Shown piece after piece: positions 1-12,049 of a DNA stretch of 64,000 nt. A model generated the notes under the pieces. It saw only the letters and a list, made by a program, of their open reading frames with translations, ran no database searches and had not been told where the DNA came from. Within the stretch, counting starts at the first letter, position 1, and each line of letters opens with the position of its first letter. The position numbers and the translations under genes are program-made. Origin of the DNA: Massilia sp. Root351 (GTDB lineage Bacteria > Pseudomonadota > Gammaproteobacteria > Burkholderiales > Burkholderiaceae_D); assembly GCF_001425045.1 (NCBI RefSeq), contig NZ_LMDJ01000003.1, positions 259,276 through 323,275 of the forward strand, read 5' to 3'.

Positions 1-91
1 CGTATTCGCCAAACATCTTGCGCGCCGCCAAGGTGCCCGCGCCCGCCATCTGGTCCACCAGAAAATCCACCGTGCCCTGCTGAGATGCCAT
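1..91 (-). CDS. TfoX/Sxy-family protein, N-terminal fragment
   Basis: Partial gene running off the left edge. From the ATG at 91 the 30 visible codons contain VDFLVDQMAGAG and end in ARKMFGEY, the typical opening of TfoX N-terminal domain proteins. In some gammaproteobacteria TfoX regulates competence; in other bacteria the small single-domain relatives are of unknown role. The rest lies outside the window, so domain completeness and operon partners cannot be judged. Confidence 0.75.
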   Translation of the reverse strand, partial: MASQQGTVDFLVDQMAGAGTLAARKMFGEY

Positions 92-212
92 CGCCGCTCC
101 CTGGTCCGCGTTGCTTGTCTTGCCTCATTTGCTTTCCTATTATGCCAGCAGGGGCCGGAACTTTCCGCCGGCGCCCAAGTCACACCGAGACCAAGCACCG
201 TGGAGGACAGCG

Positions 213-2336
213 ATGACAGACCTGCAAAAACGCTTGCACATGGCGATGTCGGCAGCGCACATGGCAATCTGGGACTCCGTGTTGAAGGACGGGAAGGTTG
301 CCGAGGGCATGGTGCACTGGTCGCCCGACGGCGCGGCGCTGCTGGGCCTGCCCGCACGCCAGTGCGAGCAGCCGTTCCGGGACTTCCTGGCATTCGTGCA
401 CCCGGACGACCGCGACCAGCTGTTCGAACGCATGCAGGACGCCGCCGACCGCTGCCGCGACTACGAGGTGGAGTACCGCGTGGTGTGGCAGGACGGCAGC
501 GTGCACTGGCTGGCCGCGAAAGCCCACGCCGACTGCAGTCAACAGGGCGTGGCCGAGCGCACGCTGGGCATCGTCTGGGACATCACCGCGCGCAAGCTGC
601 AGGAACTGGAAACGGCGGAACAAAAAGAACTGGCGGAAGTGACGCTGGCGTCGATCGGCGACGGCGTGGTCACCACCGACGCGAAAGGCAACACGCGCTT
701 CCTGAACCGCGTGGCCGAGCAGCTGACCGGCTGGAGCCAGGACCTGGCCAGCGGCCTGCCGATCGAACAGACCATGAAGCTGGTGTACGACAGCCCGCAG
801 CCGGGGGACCAGCAATTGCCGCAGGCGCTGCGCGCCGACCCGGTCAGCGCCCCCGAGCACGTGGCCACGCGCTGCCTGCGCCTGCGCCAGTCTATCGGGG
901 TGAGCAACGGCACCCAGCTCATCACGCGGGACGGGCGTTCGATCGCCATCGAAGATTCGGCCTCGCCGATCTGGTCCGGCAATGGCGACATGCTGGGCAC
1001 GGTGGTGGTGTTCCGCGACGTGAGCCACGAGCGCAAGCTGACCCAGCAGCTGTCCTGGTACGCCAGCCACGACACGCTGACCGGCCTGATGAACCGGCGC
1101 GAATTCGAACACCAGATCGCCGCCGCGCTGCACTCGGCCAAGCACGAGGGCCACACGCACGCGCTGCTGTACATCGACCTGGACCAGTTCAAGGTGGTCA
1201 ACGACACCTGCGGCCACAGCGCCGGCGACGTGCTGCTGCAGCTCCTGGCCAAGATGCTGCAAACCCAGATGCGCGACAGCGACGTGCTGGCCCGGCTGGG
1301 CGGCGACGAGCTGGGCGTGCTGCTGCCGCACTGTCCGCCCAACCAGGCCATGCTGATCGCCGACCAGCTGCGCCAGTCGATCAAGAATTTCCGCTTCGTG
1401 TGGGACAGCCGCAGTTTCGAGATCGGCGCCAGCATCGGCCTGGTGGAGATCAACCACGACAGCAAGTCGATGACCGACCTGCTGATGGCGGCCGACCAGG
1501 CCTGCTACCTGGCCAAGGAGCAGGGCCGCAACCGGGTGCACCACTACATGGAGTCGGACTTGAAGCTGGCCCAGCGGCAAGGCGAGATGCAGTGGGTGTC
1601 GCGCCTGAACGAGGCTTTCGAGCACAACTACTTCCGCCTGTTCGCGCTGCCCATCGTGCACCTGGGCACGCACGACGAGGAGCACGACGAGGTGCTGATC
1701 CGCATCCAGAACAACAAGGGCGACCTGATCCTGCCGGGCGCCTTCATCCCGGCCGCCGAGCGCTACGACCTGATGGTGGCGATCGACCGCTGGGTGATAC
1801 GCGCGGTGTGCGACTATGTGCGCAGCGAGCGGGGGGCGCAGCGCTCGAACGGCACGCTGTACTCGGTCAACCTGTCCGGCACCTCGCTCAACGACGAGGG
1901 GCTGCACGACTACATCCTGGCGCAGTTCGCCGAGTTCGGCGTCGATCCGACGCGCATCTGCTTCGAAATCACGGAAACGGCCGCCATTGCCAACCTGCCC
2001 AAGGCGCAGGTGTTCATGTCGCGCCTGAAAGCCCTGGGCTGCCGCTTCTCGCTGGACGACTTCGGCAGCGGCCTGTCCTCGTTCGCCTACCTGAAGGCGC
2101 TGCCGGTGGACTACCTGAAGATCGACGGCATGTTCATCCGCGACATCAAGAGCAACGCCATCAACTGCGCGCTGGTCAAAGCCATCAATGAAGTGGGCCA
2201 CGTGATGGGCATGCTGACCGTGGCCGAGTACGTGGAGGACGAGGAAACCCTCAGCCTGGTGCGCGGCCTCGGGGTCGATTATGCCCAGGGGCACGCGGTG
2301 GGAATGCCGCGGCCGATGTTAAGCAGCACCGATTAG
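213..2336 (+). CDS. PAS-PAS-GGDEF-EAL cyclic-di-GMP signalling protein
   Basis: A 707-residue cytoplasmic protein. I start at the ATG at 213 because GGAGG lies at 202-206; an in-frame start at 111 has no such site. Two PAS regions occupy about residues 10-125 and 140-275, then a GGDEF domain (about 285-445) and an EAL domain (about 465-700). The GGDEF motif reads GGDEL (residues 363-367), and the EAL motif reads EVL (E493). The other EAL-domain residues are present: N in SVNLSG, E in FEITET, the DD of LDDFGSG and K in YLKIDG. This suggests a working phosphodiesterase with a weak or regulatory cyclase domain; that is inference. No membrane segment is seen, so the PAS domains probably sense a cytoplasmic signal. 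Confidence 0.9.
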   Translation: MTDLQKRLHMAMSAAHMAIWDSVLKDGKVAEGMVHWSPDGAALLGLPARQCEQPFRDFLAFVHPDDRDQLFERMQDAADRCRDYEVEYRVVWQDGSVHWLAAKAHADCSQQGVAERTLGIVWDITARKLQELETAEQKELAEVTLASIGDGVVTTDAKGNTRFLNRVAEQLTGWSQDLASGLPIEQTMKLVYDSPQPGDQQLPQALRADPVSAPEHVATRCLRLRQSIGVSNGTQLITRDGRSIAIEDSASPIWSGNGDMLGTVVVFRDVSHERKLTQQLSWYASHDTLTGLMNRREFEHQIAAALHSAKHEGHTHALLYIDLDQFKVVNDTCGHSAGDVLLQLLAKMLQTQMRDSDVLARLGGDELGVLLPHCPPNQAMLIADQLRQSIKNFRFVWDSRSFEIGASIGLVEINHDSKSMTDLLMAADQACYLAKEQGRNRVHHYMESDLKLAQRQGEMQWVSRLNEAFEHNYFRLFALPIVHLGTHDEEHDEVLIRIQNNKGDLILPGAFIPAAERYDLMVAIDRWVIRAVCDYVRSERGAQRSNGTLYSVNLSGTSLNDEGLHDYILAQFAEFGVDPTRICFEITETAAIANLPKAQVFMSRLKALGCRFSLDDFGSGLSSFAYLKALPVDYLKIDGMFIRDIKSNAINCALVKAINEVGHVMGMLTVAEYVEDEETLSLVRGLGVDYAQGHAVGMPRPMLSSTD

Positions 2337-2348
2337 ATCGCATACGAT
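2337..2348. promoter_or_regulatory. OhrR-type operator upstream of the first MarR-family gene
   Basis: The near-perfect palindrome ATCGCATACGAT sits directly upstream of a TATAAT hexamer at 2350-2355, where a repressor would block RNA polymerase. The same core ATCGCATNCGAT recurs in front of both ohr genes (40090-40101 and 40632-40643). This suggests autoregulation by the regulator that starts at 2380. Confidence 0.7.
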
Positions 2349-2349
2349 G

Positions 2350-2355
2350 TATAAT
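2350..2355 (+). promoter_or_regulatory. -10 element (TATAAT) of the first MarR-family gene
   Basis: Consensus TATAAT, 25 bases ahead of the start codon, with the operator palindrome just upstream. No good -35 hexamer is seen. A perfect 8-bp inverted repeat (GGGAACTC at 2356-2363 and GAGTTCCC at 2372-2379) lies between it and the ATG and includes the ribosome-binding GGAG. Confidence 0.6.
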
Positions 2356-2379
2356 GGGAACTCTCAACCAGGAGTTCCC

Positions 2380-2847
2380 ATGGACACGTCCGCCCCCGCT
2401 GCACCCGACGCCGCCAAGCTGCCGCTGGCGGACTACCTGTGCTTTGCCATCTATTCGGCCAACCTGGCCTTCGGCAAGGCGTACAAGCCCATCCTCGACG
2501 AGCTGGGCCTGACGTACACGCAGTACATCACCATCATCGCGCTGTCCGAGCAGGATGGCCAGACCGTCAGCGGCCTGGGCGAGAAGCTGTTCCTGGAATC
2601 GAACACGCTGACGCCCATCCTGAAGAAGCTGGAAGCCCAGGGCTACCTGACGCGGCGGCGCGACGCGGCCGACGAGCGCCAGGTGCTGGTCAGCCTGACC
2701 GACGCGGGCCAGCAACTGCGCCGCAAGGCCTCCGAGGGCAAAAACCTGTTCCAGGCCTGCGGCCTGTCGGCCCAGGAATTTCCGAAAATGCAAAAAAGCG
2801 TGGTGGCGCTGCGCGACAACCTGCTGAGATCGCTGCCCGAGAAATGA
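2380..2847 (+). CDS. MarR-family regulator of the OhrR type
   Basis: A 155-residue winged-helix regulator. The ATG at 2380 follows GGAG at 2371-2374. The N-terminal YLCFAIYSA carries the cysteine that OhrR proteins use to sense organic peroxides. It is followed by LGLTYTQYI and a recognition region ending in the RDAADERQV wing. OhrR represses ohr until its cysteine is oxidised. Here the ohr genes are 38 kb away, but their promoters carry the same palindrome as this gene, so I infer it controls them. A second relative lies at 16558-17001, and which of the two binds is not proven. Confidence 0.85.
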   Translation: MDTSAPAAPDAAKLPLADYLCFAIYSANLAFGKAYKPILDELGLTYTQYITIIALSEQDGQTVSGLGEKLFLESNTLTPILKKLEAQGYLTRRRDAADERQVLVSLTDAGQQLRRKASEGKNLFQACGLSAQEFPKMQKSVVALRDNLLRSLPEK

Positions 2848-2869
2848 AGCGCGCGCAATCCGGGCATTT

Positions 2870-2883
2870 TTGATCTACATCAA
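2870..2883. promoter_or_regulatory. Fnr box of the aer-like/hemN/ccoIS operon
   Basis: TTGAT-CTAC-ATCAA is a perfect match to the Fnr/Anr consensus TTGAT-N4-ATCAA. A TACACT hexamer at 2906-2911 would start transcription near 2918, putting the box centre near -41.5, the usual position for Fnr activation. The Fnr encoded at 14916-15674 has the matching E-x-x-S-R recognition residues. Confidence 0.85.
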
Positions 2884-2961
2884 TAAAATTGCCCGCCGCA
2901 CTCCTTACACTGGCTGCATGTCTTGCGATAGAGCAAGCAAACAGCCCGCAGGAGAGCACAG

Positions 2962-4626
2962 ATGCGCACCAATTTACCCGTCACCAACCGTGAAGTCGAG
3001 ATTGCAGAAGACCAGGCCATCGTCTCGAAGACTGATCTGAATGGCAATATTGTCTACGTCAATCCCTACTTCGTGCAGGTCAGCGGCTTTAGCGAACAGG
3101 AACTGATCGGCGCGCCGCAGAATATCGTGCGCCATCCCGACATGCCGCCGCAAGCCTTCGCCGACCTGTGGAGCTCGATCCGCAGCGGCACGCCGTGGAC
3201 CGGGCTGGTGAAAAACCGCTGCAAGAACGGCGACTACTATTGGGTCAAGGCCAATATCACGCCGATCCGCGAAAACGGCCAGACCCTGGGCTATATGTCG
3301 GTGCGCACCAAGGCCTCGAACGAGCAGGTGCGGGCCGCCGAGCAGGCTTACCGCCAGATCCGCGAAGGCGGCAAGACGGCCGGCATCGTCATCAAGAACG
3401 GCCAGCTGATCCACCCCGGCGTGGGCAACCTGCTGTCGCGCCTGGGCCATTTCTCGCTGGCCGCGCGCATCTGGGCCGCCACCAGCGGCGTCAACACGCT
3501 GCTGCTGTTCGTCTGCCTGGCCAGCCTGTTCGGCGACGGCAGTTCCGGGCTGACCCGCTACACCATCTTCGGTGCCACCTTCATCGGCCTGCTGGTCAAT
3601 GTGTTCCTGTGGTACACCCTGCGCACCAGCGTGCTGCAGCCGCTGGGCAAGGCGCTGGACGGCGCGCGCGCCATCGCCGCGGGCGACCTGTCCGGGTCCT
3701 TCGACACCAGCGCCACCGACGAGGTGGGCCAGCTGCTGCGCGCCTTGCAACAGATGAACAGCAACCTGATCGCCACCATCCGCGACGTGCGCGTCAACGT
3801 GGAAACCATGGCCGTGGCCACGCGCCAGATCGCCGCCGGCAACGCCGACCTGTCCGGCCGCACCGAAGCGCAGGCCGCCAGCCTGGAAGAAACCGCGTCC
3901 AGCATCGAGGAGTTCGCCTCGACCGTGAAGCAGAACGCCGAGAATTCGGTGCAGGCCAACGAACTGGCGCTGGCCGCCTCCAGCGTGGCGGTGGAAGGCG
4001 GCGAGATCGTCGCCGACGTGATCGCCACCATGGACGACATCAACGCGTCCTCGCGCAAAATCGTCGACATCATCGCCCTGATCGAAGGCATCGCCTTCCA
4101 GACCAATATCCTGGCGCTGAACGCGGCGGTCGAGGCGGCCCGCGCCGGCGAACAGGGACGCGGCTTCGCCGTGGTGGCGGGCGAGGTGCGCAACCTGGCG
4201 CAGCGCTCGTCGGTGGCGGCCAAGGACATCAAGCACCTGATCGACGTCTCGGTGGGCAAGGTCAGCGCCGGCATGACGCAGGTGCACCGCGCCGGCGCCA
4301 CCATGGAACAGGTGGTCAGCTCGGTCAAGCAGGTCACGGCCATCATGCACGAGATCTCGGTGGCCTCGCGCGAACAGAGCATCGGCGTGGACCAGGTGAA
4401 CCAGGCCATTGCCCATATGGACCAGGTGACGCAGCAGAACGCGGCGCTGGTGGAGGAAGCGGCGGCGGCGGCCAACAGCCTGGCGGTGGAAGCGGGCGGC
4501 CTGTCGCAGGCGGTCAGCCTGTTCAAGTTCGGCAAGCGCGCGCTGCCGCCGCAGCGCGGCAAAGTGAGCCCGATCCGCAGCAGCGGCAAGGGCAAAGACA
4601 GCGGCGCCAAGCGCCTGGCTGCGTGA
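2962..4626 (+). CDS. Aer-type methyl-accepting chemotaxis protein
   Basis: A 554-residue receptor with ribosome site GGAG at 2951-2954. The N-terminal PAS domain (about 10-120) contains [13 protein letters not shown] and the [11 protein letters not shown] strand typical of Aer PAS domains, which bind FAD and sense redox state. One hydrophobic region (about 165-220) is followed by HAMP and a long coiled-coil signalling domain. The hairpin tip has the conserved core around [20 protein letters not shown]. It passes aerotaxis or energy-taxis signals to CheA/CheW. Its position behind an Fnr box and 14 bases ahead of hemN ties it to low-oxygen adaptation. Confidence 0.9.
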   Translation: MRTNLPVTNREVEIAEDQAIVSKTDLNGNIVYVNPYFVQVSGFSEQELIGAPQNIVRHPDMPPQAFADLWSSIRSGTPWTGLVKNRCKNGDYYWVKANITPIRENGQTLGYMSVRTKASNEQVRAAEQAYRQIREGGKTAGIVIKNGQLIHPGVGNLLSRLGHFSLAARIWAATSGVNTLLLFVCLASLFGDGSSGLTRYTIFGATFIGLLVNVFLWYTLRTSVLQPLGKALDGARAIAAGDLSGSFDTSATDEVGQLLRALQQMNSNLIATIRDVRVNVETMAVATRQIAAGNADLSGRTEAQAASLEETASSIEEFASTVKQNAENSVQANELALAASSVAVEGGEIVADVIATMDDINASSRKIVDIIALIEGIAFQTNILALNAAVEAARAGEQGRGFAVVAGEVRNLAQRSSVAAKDIKHLIDVSVGKVSAGMTQVHRAGATMEQVVSSVKQVTAIMHEISVASREQSIGVDQVNQAIAHMDQVTQQNAALVEEAAAAANSLAVEAGGLSQAVSLFKFGKRALPPQRGKVSPIRSSGKGKDSGAKRLAA

Positions 4627-4640
4627 AAGCGGTGACGGCC

Positions 4641-6152
4641 ATGACCCAGGAAATCTTCGGCGCCGCCGGCGCCACCGCTGCGTCCAGCACTGGCGATGCA
4701 GCCCAGCCGCTGCGCTTCGACCCCGCCACCATCCGCCGCCTGAGCACCTCCGGCCCGCGCTACACGTCCTACCCGACCGCCGACCGCTTCAGCGCCGACT
4801 TCGGCTACGGCAGCTACCTGGAAGCGGTGGCCGGCCTGAAGATGCGCGGCGGCGGGCGCGGCCCGCTGTCGCTGTACGTGCACGTGCCGTTCTGCGACAC
4901 GGTGTGCTACTACTGCGGCTGCAACAAGATCGTCACCAAGGACCGCAGCAAGGCGGCCACCTACCTGAGCTACCTGAAGCAGGAAATCGGCATGCAGGGC
5001 AAGCTGTTCTCCGGCATGAACCAGCTCGGCCAGCTGCATTTCGGCGGCGGCACGCCGACCTACCTGAGCGACCGCCAGATGGAAGAGCTGATGGCCCACC
5101 TGCGCAAGAACTTCGAGTTCGCGCCGGACGAAGAGGGCGAGTACTCGATCGAGATCGATCCGCGCACCGTGTCGCGCGAACGGGTGCATTCGCTGCGCCA
5201 GCAGGGCTTCAACCGCGTCAGCCTGGGCGTGCAGGATTTCGACCCGGACGTGCAAAAGGCGGTCAACCGCATCCAGCCCGAAGCGGAAACGCTGGCCGTG
5301 ATGCAGGCCGCGCGCGACGCCGGCTTCCGCTCCATCAGCATCGACCTGATCTACGGCCTGCCCAAGCAGACGCTGGACAGCATGCGCCAGACCATGGCGA
5401 AAGTGATCGCCGCCAGCCCGGACCGGATTTCGCTGTACAACTACGCGCACCTGCCGCACCTGTTCAAGCCGCAGCGCCGCATCCTCGAAGCCGACCTGCC
5501 GCCGGCCGACGTGAAGCTGGACATGCTGGCGCTGTGCATCCGTGAACTGACGGCGGCCGGCTACGTGTACATCGGCATGGACCATTTCGCCAAGCCCGGC
5601 GACGACCTGGCCGTGGCCCAGCGCCAGGGTCGGCTGCACCGCAACTTCCAGGGCTATTCCACGCACGCGGAAGCGGACCTGGTGGCGGTGGGCGTGTCGG
5701 CCATCAGCTCGGTGGGCAATACCTACAGCCAGAACGAGAAAACGCTGGAGGCCTACTACGAGAAGCTGGACCAGGGCGTGCTGCCGGTGGCGCGCGGCAT
5801 CAAGCTCAATACCGACGACCTGCTGCGCCGCATCATCATCCAAAAGCTGATGTGCAGCTTCGAGCTGTCGATCGCTTCCATCGAGATGGCCTACCCGCTG
5901 CGCTTCGCGGAGTACTTCGCCGGCGAGCTGGCGCAGCTGCGCGCGCTGGAGGAGGACGGGCTGATCGCCATCGACAGCGAGTGGCTGTCGGTAACGCTGA
6001 AGGGCCGCCTGCTGGTGCGCAATATCTGCATGGTGTTCGACCGCTATCTCGGCATGCCGCGTGCGCAGGACGACGCCGCTTGCGCATCCGCCGCCGGCGC
6101 TGCCTCCGCCGCCTCCACAACGCAGCCGCTGCGCTACTCGAAAACGATCTGA
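4641..6152 (+). CDS. hemN: oxygen-independent coproporphyrinogen III dehydrogenase
   Basis: A 503-residue radical SAM enzyme that converts coproporphyrinogen III to protoporphyrinogen IX without oxygen in heme synthesis. The cluster motif is C85-DTV-C89-YY-C92-GC, preceded by LYVHVPF, and the family segment GPRYTSYPTADRF comes before it. FGGGTPT and the later IEIDPRTV and YGLPKQT segments are typical of HemN. The ATG at 4641 is chosen because domain homology begins soon after; GTG codons at 4623 and 4632 are alternatives, and no start has a clear ribosome site. It probably supplies heme for the cbb3 oxidase when oxygen is low. Confidence 0.93.
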   Translation: MTQEIFGAAGATAASSTGDAAQPLRFDPATIRRLSTSGPRYTSYPTADRFSADFGYGSYLEAVAGLKMRGGGRGPLSLYVHVPFCDTVCYYCGCNKIVTKDRSKAATYLSYLKQEIGMQGKLFSGMNQLGQLHFGGGTPTYLSDRQMEELMAHLRKNFEFAPDEEGEYSIEIDPRTVSRERVHSLRQQGFNRVSLGVQDFDPDVQKAVNRIQPEAETLAVMQAARDAGFRSISIDLIYGLPKQTLDSMRQTMAKVIAASPDRISLYNYAHLPHLFKPQRRILEADLPPADVKLDMLALCIRELTAAGYVYIGMDHFAKPGDDLAVAQRQGRLHRNFQGYSTHAEADLVAVGVSAISSVGNTYSQNEKTLEAYYEKLDQGVLPVARGIKLNTDDLLRRIIIQKLMCSFELSIASIEMAYPLRFAEYFAGELAQLRALEEDGLIAIDSEWLSVTLKGRLLVRNICMVFDRYLGMPRAQDDAACASAAGAASAASTTQPLRYSKTI

Positions 6153-6159
6153 GAACGCC

Positions 6160-7034
6160 ATGGACGGGGTCAATCTGCTGCCGGTGTTCCTGGTCGGCCT
6201 GGCCGGCAGCGTGCATTGCATAGGCATGTGCGGCGGCATCGTCGGCGCGCTGTCGGCCGCGCCCGGCGCCGCCAAGGCAGCCGGGCGGGTGATCCCCATC
6301 GCCGCCGCTCCAGCCCCGCTGCGGCTTGCCGCCCCCGCCATGCAGGCGATGCCCTGCACGCCCGCCGCGCAGCACGCGCCGGCAGCGGCAGTGGCCGGCG
6401 GCGCCGCGCTGCGCCTGCTGGCCTACAACACCGGCCGCATCGGCAGCTACATGCTGGCGGGCGCCATCGCCGGCGGCCTGGCGGGCGGCGCAGCCAGCCT
6501 GTCGAAGGCCGCATTCTGGCAGAACGCGGCCTTCCTGCTGGCCAACCTGATGCTGGTGGCGCTCGGGCTGTACCTGATGAACGCCTGGCGCGGCCTGTCC
6601 CGACTGGAGGCCGCCGGCGGCGCATTGTGGAAGCGCCTGCAGCCATTGCTGCGCCCCCTGCTGCCGATGGATAGCCCCGCCAAGGCGCTGGCGCTGGGCG
6701 GGCTGTGGGGCTGGGTGCCGTGCGCCATGGTCTACAGCGTGCTGCTGACCGCAGCGCTGAGCGGTTCGGCCGCGCGCGGCGCGGCAGTGATGCTCGCTTT
6801 CGGACTCGGCACCCTGCCCATGCTGGCAGCCCTTGGCGCGCTGGGCCTGCAGGTGCGCCAGCTGCTGCAGCGGCGCGCCGCGCGCACCGCCTGCGGCCTG
6901 CTGGTCCTGGCGTTCGGCCTGCTGGGCCTGCTGCGCGCCAGCGGCGCCGCCGCGCCGCTGCTGCACGCGCTCGGCATGCCCGACGCCACGGCAGCCCACG
7001 GCTGGCTCGACGCGCTGTGCATAGGAACCCGGCC

Positions 7035-7038
<4 letters not shown>
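6160..7038 (+). CDS. TauE/SafE-type membrane protein of the cco cluster
   Basis: A 292-residue membrane protein starting 7 bases after hemN stops. GLAGSVHCIGMCGGIVGALS at the N terminus, with its Cys-x-x-x-Cys, and LALGGLWGWVPCAMVYS later mark the sulfite-exporter-like family often found beside ccoI and ccoS. About six transmembrane stretches are visible, with an Ala/Pro-rich loop at about residues 45-85. Relatives in this position have been suggested to act in copper delivery to the oxidase; the substrate here is unknown. Its last four bases overlap the ccoI start (ATGA), which indicates translational coupling. Confidence 0.85.
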
Positions 7039-9569
<2,531 letters not shown>

Positions 9570-9579
9570 AGGAAATATC

Positions 9580-9723
9580 ATGGAAGCCCTGTATCTGCTG
9601 GTCCCCTTGAGCGTGGCGCTGGTCTTCGGCGCGCTGTGGATCTTTTTCAAGGCGTCCGACAACGGCCAGTTCGACGACCTTGTCGGCCCCGCGCTACGCG
9701 TGCTGCAGGACGACGACAGCTAG
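9580..9723 (+). CDS. ccoS: cbb3 oxidase maturation protein CcoS
   Basis: A 47-residue single-pass membrane protein, MEALYLLVPLSVALVFGALW, then FFKASDNGQFDDLVGPA. The last part is the CcoS signature. It has GAGG a few bases upstream and directly follows ccoI. CcoS is needed for cofactor insertion into the oxidase core. It is the last gene of the Fnr-box operon that starts at 2962; ccoN behind it has its own Fnr box. Confidence 0.95.
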   Translation: MEALYLLVPLSVALVFGALWIFFKASDNGQFDDLVGPALRVLQDDDS

Positions 9724-9744
9724 CTCTTCCTCGTTCGGCCAATT

Positions 9745-9758
9745 TTGATCCACATCAA
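9745..9758. promoter_or_regulatory. Fnr box upstream of ccoN
   Basis: TTGAT-CCAC-ATCAA, a perfect Fnr/Anr consensus, lies 67 bases before the ccoN start. A weak TAACCT at 9781-9786 would put the box near -41.5. With the 2870-2883 site it forms a matched pair that would switch on oxidase and assembly genes together under low oxygen. Confidence 0.87.
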
Positions 9759-9825
9759 AGTTTTTTAGGCCCCACCCACGTAACCTTTGACTTACATCAT
9801 CAAAGCGTTCTTGGGAGAACACAAA

Positions 9826-11244
9826 GTGGATCAAGCACAGTACAACTACAAGATCGTGAAGCAGTTCGCGATCGCCACGGTGGTCTGGGGCATCGTGGGC
9901 ATGCTGGTCGGCGTCATCATCGCCGCGCAGCTGGCCTGGCCCAGCCTCAACCTCGACATCGCCTGGCTTACCTACGGACGCCTGCGTCCGCTGCACACCA
10001 ACGCGGTGATTTTCGCGTTCGGCATCTCGGGCCTGTTCGCCACCTCCTACTACGTGGTGCAGCGCACCTGCCAGGTGCGGCTGTTCTCCGACAAGCTGGC
10101 CGCCTTCACCTTCTGGGGCTGGCAGGCGGTGATCCTGAGCGCGGTCGTCACGCTGCCGATGGGCCTCACGCGCGGCAAGGAATACGCCGAGCTGGAATGG
10201 CCCATCACCATCCTGATCGCGCTGGTGTGGATCGCCTACGCCATCGTGTTCTTCGGCACCGTCATCAAGCGCAAGGTGGAACACATCTACGTGGCCAACT
10301 GGTTCTTCGGCGGCTACATCCTGGCCGTGACGCTGCTGCACGTGGTGAACGGCATGAGCATGCCGGCAACGTTGACCAAATCCTACTCGATGTACACCGG
10401 CGTGCAGGACGCCATGATCCAGTGGTGGTACGGCCACAACGCGGTGGGCTTCATCCTGACCGCCGGCTACCTGGGCATGGTGTACTACTTCATTCCAAAG
10501 CAGGCCGAGCGTCCCGTGTATTCGTACCGCCTGTCCATCGTCCACTTCTGGGCGCTGATCTTCACCTACATGTGGGCCGGCCCGCACCACCTGCACTACA
10601 CCGCGCTGCCCGACTGGACCCAGTCGCTGGGCATGGTGTTCTCGCTGATCCTGCTGGCGCCGTCGTGGGGCGGCATGATCAACGGCATGATGACGCTGTC
10701 CGGCGCATGGCACAAGCTGCGCACCGACCCTATCCTGAAATTCATGATCGTCTCGCTGTCGTTCTACGGCATGGCCACCTTCGAAGGCCCGATGATGTCG
10801 ATCAAGACCGTCAACGCACTGTCGCACTACACCGACTGGGGCATCGCCCACGTCCACGGCGGCGCCCTGGGCTGGGTCGGCTTCATCACCATGGGCTCGA
10901 TCTACTACCTGCTGCCGCGCCTGGCCGGCCAGAAGCAGATGTGGAGCGTCAAGCTGATCGACCTGCACTTCTGGGTCGCCACCATCGGCATCGTGCTGTA
11001 CATCGCCGCGATGTGGATCGCCGGCGTGATGCAGGGCCTGATGTGGCGCGCGGTGAACCCGGACGGCACGCTGACCTACACCTTCGTCGAGAGCGTGAAA
11101 GCCACCTACCCCTACTACGTGGTGCGCTTCACCGGCGGCCTGCTGTACCTGGGCGGCATGTGCCTGATGGGCTACAACACCTGGATGACGCTGCGCGGCC
11201 GCGCCCCGGTTACGGCCCGCATCCCCGAACTGAAAGCCGCCTGA
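9826..11244 (+). CDS. ccoN: cytochrome c oxidase cbb3-type, subunit I
   Basis: A 472-residue heme-copper oxidase catalytic subunit with about 12 membrane helices. The GTG at 9826 is preceded by GGGAG at 9813-9817, so I prefer it to upstream TTG codons. Heme and CuB ligand regions are visible in [35 protein letters not shown] and [14 protein letters not shown]. The enzyme reduces oxygen at very low concentration and pumps protons. It opens the ccoNOQPG-fixH operon behind the Fnr box. Confidence 0.97.
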   Translation: MDQAQYNYKIVKQFAIATVVWGIVGMLVGVIIAAQLAWPSLNLDIAWLTYGRLRPLHTNAVIFAFGISGLFATSYYVVQRTCQVRLFSDKLAAFTFWGWQAVILSAVVTLPMGLTRGKEYAELEWPITILIALVWIAYAIVFFGTVIKRKVEHIYVANWFFGGYILAVTLLHVVNGMSMPATLTKSYSMYTGVQDAMIQWWYGHNAVGFILTAGYLGMVYYFIPKQAERPVYSYRLSIVHFWALIFTYMWAGPHHLHYTALPDWTQSLGMVFSLILLAPSWGGMINGMMTLSGAWHKLRTDPILKFMIVSLSFYGMATFEGPMMSIKTVNALSHYTDWGIAHVHGGALGWVGFITMGSIYYLLPRLAGQKQMWSVKLIDLHFWVATIGIVLYIAAMWIAGVMQGLMWRAVNPDGTLTYTFVESVKATYPYYVVRFTGGLLYLGGMCLMGYNTWMTLRGRAPVTARIPELKAA

Positions 11245-11274
11245 TTTCAGCGCAATGACAACGGAGTTAAGAAC

Positions 11275-11889
11275 ATGAAATTTTCGCATGAATGGATAGA
11301 GAAGAACCCCTGGCTGCTGATCGTGCTGGTGACGCTGGTGGTGTCGGTCGGCGGCGCGGTGGAGATCGTACCGCTGTTCTTCCAGAAATCGACCACCGAA
11401 CCGGTGGCGGGCCTGAAGCCGTATAGCCCGCTGCGCCTGGCGGGCCGCGACGTGTACGTGCGCGAAGGCTGCTACAACTGCCACTCGCAGATGGTGCGCC
11501 CGTTCCGCGCCGAGACCGAACGCTATGGCCACTATTCCGTGGCCGGCGAATTCGTCTACGACCGTCCCTTCCAGTGGGGCTCCAAGCGCACCGGCCCGGA
11601 CCTGGCGCGCGTAGGCGGCCGCTATAGCGACGAATGGCACAAGACCCACCTGGCCAACCCGCGCGACGTGGTGCCGGAATCGAATATGCCGAACTACCCG
11701 TGGCTGGCCAAGGCCGCGCTGAAACCGGCCGACATCGTGCCGCGCCTGCGCGCGCTGCAGCGCCTGGGCGACCCGTACTCGGACGCCGAGATCGCCGCCG
11801 CTCCGGCCGAACTGGAAGGCAAGACCGAGGAAGACGCCCTGATCGCCTACCTGCAAGGCCTGGGCACCCAGATCAAGACGAGGAACTGA
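11275..11889 (+). CDS. ccoO: cytochrome c oxidase cbb3-type, subunit II (monoheme cytochrome c)
   Basis: A 204-residue membrane-anchored cytochrome c. One N-terminal helix (about 14-35) precedes the heme motif C66-YN-C69-H70 in [15 protein letters not shown], and [10 protein letters not shown] supplies the likely axial methionine. It passes electrons from CcoP to CcoN. It begins 30 bases after ccoN, and ccoQ starts 1 base after it ends. Confidence 0.97.
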   Translation: MKFSHEWIEKNPWLLIVLVTLVVSVGGAVEIVPLFFQKSTTEPVAGLKPYSPLRLAGRDVYVREGCYNCHSQMVRPFRAETERYGHYSVAGEFVYDRPFQWGSKRTGPDLARVGGRYSDEWHKTHLANPRDVVPESNMPNYPWLAKAALKPADIVPRLRALQRLGDPYSDAEIAAAPAELEGKTEEDALIAYLQGLGTQIKTRN

Positions 11890-11890
11890 C

Positions 11891-12049
11891 ATGGAAAACC
11901 TGTTTGACAACGCCAGCCGCGTGATGACCGTCATCTCATTCATCACCTTCATGGGCATCGTTGCGTGGGCCTACGCGCGCCGCAACCAGGCCGGCTTTGC
12001 GCAAGCCGCGCAACTGCCATTCGCCGACGAGGAGAAAGACCATGTCTGA
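11891..12049 (+). CDS. ccoQ: cbb3 oxidase small subunit CcoQ
   Basis: A 52-residue protein with one membrane helix (VMTVISFITFMGIVAWAYAR) and an acidic tail ending DEEKDHV. Its size, position between ccoO and ccoP, and sequence pattern identify CcoQ, which stabilises the complex. The last 8 bases overlap the start of ccoP, a coupling typical of this operon. Confidence 0.9.
   Translation: MENLFDNASRVMTVISFITFMGIVAWAYARRNQAGFAQAAQLPFADEEKDHV

Noticed and set aside
180..2294. A 704-codon open frame on the minus strand opposite the GGDEF/EAL gene
   Set aside because: It is the antisense shadow of a well-supported gene; composition is His/Val/Ala/Arg-rich with no domain, as expected in GC-rich DNA. 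The same applies to other long antisense frames (for example 2974-4416, 6732-9662, 9694-11958, 18159-20765, 42799-45102, 60131-62815).
9787..9825. Upstream TTG starts for ccoN
   Set aside because: The GTG at 9826 has GGGAG at proper distance and begins the conserved region, whereas the TTG starts lie closer to the predicted -10 element and lack a ribosome site.
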